A stretch of DNA of 64,000 nt from Prosopocoilus inquinatus (taxonomy: Eukaryota > Arthropoda > Insecta > Coleoptera > Lucanidae). The stretch lies in contig CM069874.1 of assembly GCA_036172665.1 (NCBI GenBank), positions 54,046,707-54,110,706 of the forward strand. Direction: 5' to 3'. The notes below the pieces were generated by a model. That model worked only from the letters and a program-made list of their open reading frames with translations. It did not search any database and had not been told where the DNA came from. The translations under genes and the position numbers were made by a program. Below, piece by piece: positions 57,001 to 64,000 of this stretch (the stretch's first letter is position 1; every line of letters starts with the position of its first letter).

Positions 57001-59978
57001 TGCAAGTGATTAGTTTATTCATTTATTCAGCTATAAGAGAATGTTTTTTATATCCATAAGAAATATTTAAACAAATAAAATTTGCTCTTGGGTTCTGTTA
57101 CATACACGAGAAAATTTGAGACAATTTTTCACAAGGCGTTTTCTTTATAACATTTTGTCTCATCACTTAATTTCCTGATAACATTTTTCTACTAATCCCA
57201 ATCTGGCATAAGCAGACCGAATTTTTTATTTTGGGCCAGTTTAATATCTGTACAACTTATGAAATCGACATTAGTACAAATAGTGGCTACCACGTATTGC
57301 ACTTACAGTGATCGCCAAAATGTCGGCATCAAATGGGAAAAATCTTTATTTTTGGTTTTTTGAGGAAACTTTTTAAGGCAATAATTTCTACTTGTCTGAA
57401 AACCTTTTTAACTCCTAATAGATATACCGAGTGATTTTATTCGAAATTAATCTATATTTCAACGAGATTTTTCTAACGTAAGTTAGTTTCAACATATTTT
57501 TTTAATATTCCGTTAAAATTGAATTCTTTTCAACTTTTAGAATATTCTAAAAATTTCAGGTACTAAATCTTAATTTCAATATTTAATATTTTTAGGGCGG
57601 AAACTACTACCAAAATTTATAATTTGAAAAAATAAGAAAGATTAAGTATTGCTTCATTATTTACCGAAAAGCATTATTTTTGCATATTTTTTCCGTTTCT
57701 GATGCAAGGTGCCTTTTATAATTATTATAAATAATTAATATATATTTAAATATCTCTCTATTCCCGTTAATGAATTAGTTTCGCAATGGCCTTATAAATG
57801 TTACTTTGCAGAAGATATTTATTTATATGGCTTAGTCCTACTGACTTAAACAGAATTTGAGGGCTTTTTTAATAATAGGATTTGAATTGAATTGTAAAAA
57901 TGTAAAACTACTTTTTTTTCAATAGCAAACGTTAAAGTTTGCTTTGTCCAACTCAAAACAGTCGATAAAACAGAATTTTAACCGCAAAAGTAAATAAAAT
58001 AATAATTTTTAACAATTTAACAACAATCCACACTAATTACTGGGATCATGATCACACAATTGTATCGTCTTGTTTAACAAATAACTACCTACTTATTGTT
58101 TTTTTGTTGTGTATTGTAATGTGGTTTGAAATTAAAGTCGTTTTATGAAAATGCCTCTTAGTAATTTCATTTGAATAATTCATGGCCGTCTTATATTCTC
58201 CCTGATTAATTCACTGAACAGATAAATTAAATATGGAAAAAAAAAACATTTAGGCAGCTATAAAATATTTTTTACAGAATTTTTGTGAAATTCATTCGTT
58301 CAAATGTCATTAACAGGGACAGATTAGAGTTTTTAGATGTCACTTAAATGCATATTAGTTATGAATAAAAATATTTTTCTTAAAGTGTACCTTGCTTCAA
58401 AAACGTAAAAATTATGTAAAAATATATATTGTTTTTGCTGAATAATAAAACATCTGAAGCAACAATTCATATTCTTCGTTATTTAGCAATTGCTCCGCGT
58501 CCCATTACTCTTAATTTCCTTTTAACAAAACTGAAGATAAAAGACCGGATTTAAACATGTTTATTTACCAGATTAACTATTATGTTTCGTTTCATTTTCG
58601 AATACATATTTCTCCCAGTCTGTAATAAATTTTAAATTTTCGCGGTAAAACTCAAGGTAAAGCCGTTGGTAAAACTGCAAAAATTCTGAAAATCGTACGA
58701 TTTTCAACGATAGCACACGATGAATCTATTTCGTTTGATTTGGCTCCACCTTGTAGCCCCGCCTTCTGTGTGTTGCGTTCTGCACCCTTGCCCCGCGAGA
58801 GATGGTTAAGTGATTGTCAAACGGCCCCTTAATAATAAAGTACAGATGAGACAAAAGCCGTAAGATGAACAAAAATATTAACATAACGTCGGGAACTATT
58901 TAAATGACTTATCAATTTTAATAAAGGATCGTTCAAATAAATTCAATATTAAGTGTCAAGACGAATAATAAACACAGCGTATCAGTATTGCAAAAGTAAA
59001 TATCAAACAATTAATAACTCCATTGCAGGAACTTAGTTTGTTATAATCCGTTTAAAATAAAGAAATACATTTCATTTATTGTTGCAAAATCAAAAATTTG
59101 TTAAATAAACCCACAGAAGAAAATAAACGATTTTAATTTGTTCTGAATTTCATTCAAAATTATAACTGAGCTTTTATTTATAACAATTAGAAAAGAACCC
59201 AAAAGATTGTTATATACAATAAACAAAAAGGTCACGAACCTGGACCCATAAGAATTTCATGTTAACAAAAATTTATATGCGTTATTATGAACAAAAATTG
59301 TTGTACGAAAAATAACAATAACGTAGCAATATGTTTTTCCAATAAATTTGTTACTTTACCAGATTCATCGGAAAGAGATCATATTATTTCCTGACTTTTC
59401 TAAGAACATTACCGCTTTAACATTGCCTGCATAGTTAATTCATCATATTTATAATACCTGTATTCATTTTTATTTCATATTTATAGCTTAAGTTTTGTAA
59501 AACTAACAGAGAAAGAGTTTACCAAAATAAAATCTTGCTTACCTACCTGGTTGAATGGTGACAGAAGCAGGTGCACTTGGAGGCAGAATAAATGTGAAAG
59601 GAAATGCATTGGAACCTAGTTTCTTAATCAGCCGGTCCTGTAATTTGCTGGTGTTCTGCTTTTCCGGTGGAGGGTAAACCTGTTCGGAAATTAGATACAA
59701 ATCCTTCTGGAAAGTGAGGCCCATAACTTCGTCCTCTTCCCGACCATACCGGAAACTGCAAACGACTTGTCCGAACACCTTGTGAAATTTATAGTCTTCG
59801 TCGATTACCATCACACCATCTGAAAACAATTTTTTTTTTTTACAACAGTCTATTGCGTAAATCTCTCACCTATTGGTTCCACTCCTGAAATGTGATCGAT
59901 AAAATCTCTTTTGCCCAAGTAGAGAGTAATTTTTCCATTTGGAGAACATTTTTTAAAAACGCGGAAGTTGTAGACCAT
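47882..59978 (-). CDS. Arr1: Visual arrestin Arr1 (phosrestin), 7 coding exons, 379 aa
   Basis: Arr1 binds phosphorylated, light-activated rhodopsin and stops its signalling in photoreceptors. Exons, from the start: 59870-59978, 59547-59819, 49065-49288, 48839-48996, 48632-48775, 48359-48488 and 47882-47983; phases 1, 1, 0, 2, 2, 0 are continuous. Family blocks include [57 protein letters not shown], the C-domain [85 protein letters not shown] and [12 protein letters not shown]. The fly Arr1 hallmark [11 protein letters not shown] is present in the tail. No clathrin-box motif is visible in the short tail, as expected of visual arrestins. Intron 3 uses a GC donor; intron 2 is 10.3 kb. Confidence 0.95.
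48018..48295. repeat. Tandem, partly palindromic repeat in Arr1 intron 6
   Basis: AACAAGTAAAAAGTTT.TAATCTTAAACCGGA recurs at about 48018 and 48130, and its inverse ends at about 48293, so 48132-48292 can fold into a long hairpin (about 50-bp arms plus GGAAAGACACTCAAC with GTTGAGTCCCTTTCC). The loop regions contain smaller palindromes around ATCGATAG. The whole intron is only 375 bp. Confidence 0.75.
50045..50221 (-). mobile_element. Short dispersed element with 12-bp target duplication
   Basis: Flanked by ACAATCTTTACA (50033-50044 and 50222-50233). It contains the core CTCGAGCAGCCTCTGTA.AG and AGCCCTATTTGGGGCTTCTT and ends AGCGACATCC...GATAAAACAG. There is no poly(A) tail and no clear pol III box. 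Relatives lie at 11922, 14003, 24650, 33527, 33660 and 54560. Confidence 0.75.
50491..51130 (-). pseudogene. LINE reverse transcriptase fragment
   Basis: The minus strand encodes a non-LTR reverse transcriptase segment: [18 protein letters not shown], the [14 protein letters not shown] block, [15 protein letters not shown] (first catalytic Asp region) and [15 protein letters not shown]. It stops before the second catalytic (A/Y)DD motif, and the upstream part is out of frame. It is truncated at both ends and different from the element at 1018-2985. Confidence 0.8.
51936..52912. mobile_element. Foldback element, copy 2 (complete), about 480-bp arms
   Basis: Left TACAGTCTGTTTGATTTTGG and right CTAAAATCAAACGGACTGTA, each next to TA. 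Almost the whole 977 bp is an imperfect palindrome. Homologous to 8113-9104. Confidence 0.8.
52930..53160. repeat. Two small palindromes
   Basis: 52931-52970 contains TGCGGCGACA and TGTCGCCGCA as a perfect 10-bp stem. 53022-53158 is a MITE with AACAGCTACCCAAAAATT ends and the inverse AATTTTTGGGTAGCTGTT. Confidence 0.65.
53388..53520. mobile_element. Palindromic MITE, about 130 bp
   Basis: AGTTTTACAATGACGGTTCAACTTTGAG and the inverse CTCAAAGTTGAGCCCCATTTGTAAAACT form the arms, with GAAGCTTAAA/TTTAAGCTTC inside. Confidence 0.65.
54155..55790 (+). mobile_element. Penelope-like retroelement, copy 2, defective
   Basis: Begins with the same GCAAAGTATGATCACGACTG terminus as the copy at 29490-32092. 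An internal deletion then joins position about 54242 straight to the reverse transcriptase (PTLALRPII). It continues with [38 protein letters not shown] (intact YVDD), [14 protein letters not shown], and in a shifted frame the GIY-YIG block (VYISQTSR). A short repeat (54560-54798) is inserted in the reverse transcriptase. It lies antisense in Arr1 intron 2. Confidence 0.88.
54560..54798 (+). mobile_element. Short dispersed element nested in Penelope copy 2
   Basis: Flanked by the perfect 11-bp duplication ATAATAATTAA (54549-54559 and 54799-54809). The intact Penelope sequence at 30900-30960 shows the unoccupied site. The 3' part is a hairpin, AACAGATAAAATAGCGACATC with its inverse. Confidence 0.8.
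56238..56372. mobile_element. MITE, copy 3 of 3
   Basis: Ends GGGCTCGTTCAGAAACTGAA and ACAGTTTTTGAACGCAACAG. See 16866-17010 and 26099-26240. Confidence 0.6.
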
Positions 59979-60100
59979 TTTTGATCAGAATAACTTGGGA
60001 CTCGGGAGGACTTCATTTTATATAACTTGTTCCTACTAAGGATTCTTAATCTTGTTATTCCATCTACGTTTGCGTTCCCCTTACTTAATTGAATTAATTG
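59979..60100 (-). promoter_or_regulatory. Arr1 promoter with TATA box and RCSI-type palindrome
   Basis: On the minus strand TATATAAA (60017-60024) lies 39 nt from the Arr1 ATG, implying a very short 5' UTR. About 60 bp further upstream TAATTGAATTA (60086-60096) fits the 11-bp RCSI consensus TAATYNRATTA found in insect photoreceptor promoters. Position and sequence suggest Pax6/homeodomain control in photoreceptors. Confidence 0.65.
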
Positions 60101-62248
60101 CATGCACTGTGACTCAACGCGCGTTGTAAATAAAATGCATGCGAAAAGGAAACAATCATTTATGGTTTAATATTAAGTATATTGAGAAATATCGACGTAT
60201 TGGCATTCACACATAAATTTTATGTATAATATACACAACTTTTAATATTCTTTTTAAGGACAGAGTTTGTCGAAAGCATTTAAAATAAATGTCAACTATA
60301 CTATGTCACTAACCATTTCCCTAATTAATTAAAAGTGCCTACATATTTCGGAAGCGGCTCATTTCAAGGCATCCAGTGACATGAACGGCTTCGCTAACAC
60401 ACAGCATTATTTTTTTTTTTTTTAATTTTTGGCGCACAATGAAAACGAGATTCGATCGATACGTGAACGCAAATGCTACATTAAATGTGATGATCGAATA
60501 TTCAAATGGAAAAAAAAAATAAAAATTAATTACAGCACTGAATATCTAAATCAATTAATGAGTTCTACTTTTTGTTGTGTTGTCTTACATGTAGAGCATC
60601 ATTTTATTTATTAGTTTGTTGTGCACTGTTTTACAATTCGAATTTCTGTGCTTAAATAAGTACAACAATGTCTACATATGGAGACAATGTCAAAAATTAA
60701 TACAAACATACGTTTTGGAAAATAATATGTTTATATACACACGATTTTATAATGGAAATAAATAATTATAGAGTAGATAGATAATTACAAAAATATTAGA
60801 TTGCACGATAAAAATGCAATTGTTAAAATTTGTGAGTGGAATGTTTAAATAACTCACAAAGTAATGACTTCTTATTAAAACCATGGTTTACTGAAGGAAA
60901 TGTTGATTTTGTTCGAATTTTTGTTTTCGATTTAAGCGTGACTAGAACGTGTAGGCATCTTTTTTTCTTTCTTTGTAATTTTAGGAGCAATTTAAAAATT
61001 CCACATTTCCTCAAAAAATCTGAAAAGTTTTCCTCATCGTTATACTTAAACTAATCACTCGTTTCATTATGTTTAGAAACATACATACCAGTATAAAACA
61101 TCCCTTAACTAACCTTTTTTTTTTTTTAATTTAATTTACTGTATAAAAACATTACGGTTATACAATTAAAGATTCATTAAACATCTCCGAATAATTAACA
61201 GTGACAATTTTGAATATCTAAAGGTATCTTTTTGATATGATGTCGTTTTATCATACACATCAGTGCAACAGCTTTTTCTGGTTATAGTATAGCGCAGCAT
61301 ATCTCGCTTGCAATTTATTCCTCATCATGCCTGTATCCGATCAGAATAAATTGCGGAGAAATATGCATATGTGTTTGCTATTGTGAGACATTTATCGATT
61401 ACAATATTATATACTGCAGGCAGCATACAGGGCGTCGAAATGAAATAAATACACCAGCGACCTGTATAGGACATCCTGTTTAACTTCGTAGTATATATTT
61501 AAAAGCATTTCATTTAAATATACGTTTGATTTACATGTTACATAGCTACTATCAGTATTACCTAAATTTACTTTCTAATTTTCTACAGTTGACAATTTTC
61601 GATGAATTTTGCTTATAAAACAATATCTCCTAAATTAGAAATGGCATCAGCAATTAACTCAATACACGTGGGGGGGATGCTTGTATTAGAAAATAAATAA
61701 TAAAAAAAAAATTACAAAAATATAAGTTGGACAAAGTTAATGAATGAATAAGTTCCACAAAAATAGATTCACTTTATTATTTAATACTTTAGAATTTTCA
61801 TCACTACAGAGGATTTCGAAAAGGTAGAATTTATATTTGAATCCAATTTATTATTTCCAATTAGTTCCAAGTAAAACTATCAATGTGGAAATATTTCTAT
61901 ATTACCAACTGTGATAGGTACAAAAAAAAAGAACTTACGTAAAGCTGCTTATAATATAAAACTGTCCCATATTCACGTCTTCACACACTTATCGAAATCC
62001 ATAAAAAAAAGAGGAAACGCACATTCACTGAACTCACAAAACAATCTCAAATATAATTAAAGTATATGCACAAAAAAAAAATATATAATCTGACCAGAGT
62101 AGCATTCCGAAGTTACACTATGTGCCAAAACTGTTGCACATAAACATGCAAACTTTATTCGAATTTGATCTAAACGAAAACATAGTGAGTAGAGGCAACG
62201 TTTCAGCATATAACATAACCACATTATTGATTTATTCATTTATGGAGG
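60101..62248. other. Intergenic spacer between dock and Arr1
   Basis: 2.1 kb of AT-rich DNA between two minus-strand genes. One TIR-like end, CATACAGGGCGTCG, at about 61425 and a GACCTGTA-type fragment soon after. No gene. Confidence 0.5.
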
Positions 62249-62786
62249 TTATCCGTTTCCTGGTTTAGGTAAAGGCCTAACGAGATACAATTTCTCGCCC
62301 TGCTTGTTCGTGTATATCGGCGCTCTCTGATAGTGATCCACTAACTGGTCCAAAGTGTGAAATTTGCGTTGTCCTATGCAATAAAGGGCCCCTTCCACGT
62401 GCACTCTGAAGTGCTTGTTTCGACCCGGTGCCTTCAAAGACACTGAATAATCACCCACCTAAAAAAAGGAACCACATCAGCGAAGTCTGGAATGAGACAA
62501 ATAATTGTTAGAAAACCATACATTTGTTTCACTGTCTCTAATCAGAAAGTCACCATCGTGACCATGAGTATTTAATAAACTATCGCATTGGTTTCGTGTT
62601 ATGGTTCCGTAATACCAAGGTTTTCCCATCAAGTGAGGCCTATCTAACATTCCGTCGGGTTGTCGTTCAGCTGGTTCCATTCTATCTCTACGTTCTTGGT
62701 ATGGTTGAGTTAAATATTCTGATAACTCTTGAAGATAATTTCGCGGAACTAGGCCGATTTGCCCTTGAGCATTGCGAGCTTTATAC
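62249..62786 (-). CDS. dock: dreadlocks (NCK-type SH3/SH2 adaptor), last two coding exons
   Basis: Exons 62522-62786 and 62249-62458 join in phase 0 (donor GTATGG, acceptor TTTTTAG) and end in TAA. Dock links tyrosine-phosphorylated receptors to Pak and the actin cytoskeleton, notably in axon guidance. Visible are the end of the third SH3 domain ([21 protein letters not shown]), a linker, and the SH2 domain: [25 protein letters not shown] with the phosphotyrosine-binding Arg, [36 protein letters not shown], and the C-terminal EKLYLVRPL. The upstream SH3 exons lie beyond the window or are not recognised before 64000. The first base of 62786 completes a split codon. Confidence 0.92.
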
Positions 62787-64000
62787 CTGTTAAATTAAGA
62801 AAGTTTTCGGAGTTCGATGACAAAAGCACAAATTAGATATGAAAAAAGCAAAATATACCGCAGCACAAAAATGTTTTTTTTTTCCTCTTAGGATGTTGCT
62901 GTTTTATCTGTACAGGGTGGCCCAACAATGCGTATTTCTTCTGTGAGGCTTATGGGAAAAAAAATTAGGAAAAAAATCTATAAAGAATTTTATACTAGAC
63001 AATACGCGGCGTATTGTAAAATTATTTTGAACTATACAGAGTGATCAGAAAAATGGTGGTTCGTGGAAACTTATTTTTTGTTAATGGAACACCCGGTATA
63101 TTTTTAGAGATTTGGATGCGCCACAGTAAGCTGATTACAGCGGTATAAAGATATATTGATTTTATTGAATAACTTTCATAAAATAATTTTTTTTCTTGAA
63201 GAATTTTGCAAAAATTCAGTAAGTTTGAATTTGAATTTCTGATTAATGAGGTAACACAGATGAACGAAAATCCAACCCGATATTTTTAGGACTTTGGCCT
63301 TTATGAAAATGTGAACAAAATTAAGATATCATTTTGCATTATACTGAGCGATCGATACTTACGAAACATTCTGTTCTTATTTTTTTTAATGGAACGGCCT
63401 ACTTTTTATTTCAGAAATGGATAGCACTGAAATGTAGCTTTCTGCTGATATAAGGTTATATACCTTTATTTTTAATAATTTCGTCACTAGAAATTTTCTT
63501 TTTATAAGTATTTCAATGGTCGGCGTTTTAAACTATACACCCAGTATTGCTATTTTCCTACCTAAATTCAATCATTCGAAGTCATTTTTCGATCATTTGA
63601 TTCTACTTTCAAAGATCTCTAACTGAATACCTCCGCGATAAGATTTATTTTACCAAAAATAATTTAAAAACAGGCCATTGAAATACTTGTAAAAAGAAAA
63701 TTTTTAGTGACGAAATTATTAAAAATAAAGGTATATAACCTTATATCAGTAGAAAGCAACATTTAAGTGCTATCTATTTCTGAAATAAAAAGTAGGCCGT
63801 TCTATTTAAAAAAAATAAGATACCAAATGTTTCATAAGTATCGATCGCTCGGTATAATGCAAAAAGGTATGTTAATTTTGTTCACATTTTCATAAAGGCC
63901 AAAGTCCCAAAAATATCGTGTCAGATTTTCGTTCGTCTGTGTTATCTCATTAATCAGAAATTCATATTCAAACTGACTGAATTTTTGCAAAATTCAAGAA
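62787..64000. mobile_element. Upstream dock intron with a large foldback element running off the window
   Basis: 63196-63535 is repeated inverted at 63665-64000, centred near 63598 (GGTATATAACCTTATATCAG in both arms, ACTTTGGCCTTTATGAAAATG against its inverse). TIR-like starts are at 62911 (TACAGGGTGGCCC) and near 63098 (GGAACACCCGGTA). The right end is outside the window. Confidence 0.7.

Larger units (their letters stand above)
49289..59546. other. Arr1 intron 2, 10.3 kb of transposon debris
   Basis: Runs from GTAGGT (59546) to ACCAG (49289). Contents in plus order: short dispersed repeat, LINE fragment, foldback copy 2, two small palindromes, Penelope copy 2 with a nested repeat, MITE copy 3. 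The part from about 56400 to 59500 is AT-rich spacer with no recognised element or gene. Confidence 0.8.

Noticed and set aside
55826..58835. 3-kb TIR element from AGCCCGTTTCAG to its loose inverse near 58825
   Set aside because: Only about a dozen loosely matching terminal bases and no target duplication.

Overview
This is a eukaryotic, AT-rich, intron-containing and heavily transposon-laden window. The host genes point to an insect: a visual arrestin of the Arr1 (phosrestin) type, the adaptor dreadlocks/NCK, an RSRC1-type splicing factor, and a DIPK2-type divergent kinase with short phase-conserved introns. A beetle-like genome is my guess from the transposon style (many TA-flanked foldback elements starting CAGG[G/C]TG), but the order is not proven.

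Layout. 1-16000 is intergenic and built almost entirely of decayed transposons: a LINE pseudogene at 1018-2985, then a chain of foldback elements (3032-4006, 5174-7000, 7505-8112, 8113-9104, 9104-10079, 13337-15159). 18093-24615 is a young, apparently intact Ty3/gypsy LTR retrotransposon on the minus strand. Its 325-bp LTRs differ at one base, it is flanked by ATAT duplications, and gag and pol are joined through a -1 frameshift site. Pol carries, downstream of the integrase, a TARG1/OARD1-like macrodomain (ADP-ribose hydrolase fold) and a CCCH zinc finger. Gag begins with a SAP-like motif followed by an 11-residue repeat array. This is the most unusual system in the window.

27052-47826 (plus strand) holds two host genes head to tail. 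RSRC1 has 4 coding exons and 257 aa. The DIPK2-like gene has 4 exons and 408 aa. They are only 34 nt apart, with no visible transcription boundary, so the locus may be dicistronic. Their introns are packed with transposons: a Tc1/mariner fossil, a Penelope-like element, a solo LTR and inverted MITEs. The last DIPK2 intron looks like an ancestral intron of about 57 nt inflated by one 6.36-kb TIR element with a perfect 9-bp target duplication.

47882-59978 (minus strand) is Arr1, 7 coding exons and 379 aa. It converges on DIPK2 with stop codons 55 nt apart and has a 10.3-kb intron 2 filled with retroelement debris. Its promoter has a TATA box and an RCSI-type palindrome expected of photoreceptor genes. 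62249-62786 (minus) holds the last two coding exons of dock (end of SH3-3 plus the SH2 domain); the rest lies beyond the window. A large foldback element occupies the right end.

There are no CRISPR arrays or operon-type features, and no tRNA or rRNA genes were recognised. Exon boundaries were worked out by hand from splice signals, reading-frame continuity and remembered family sequence; all four host gene models keep frame through every junction.
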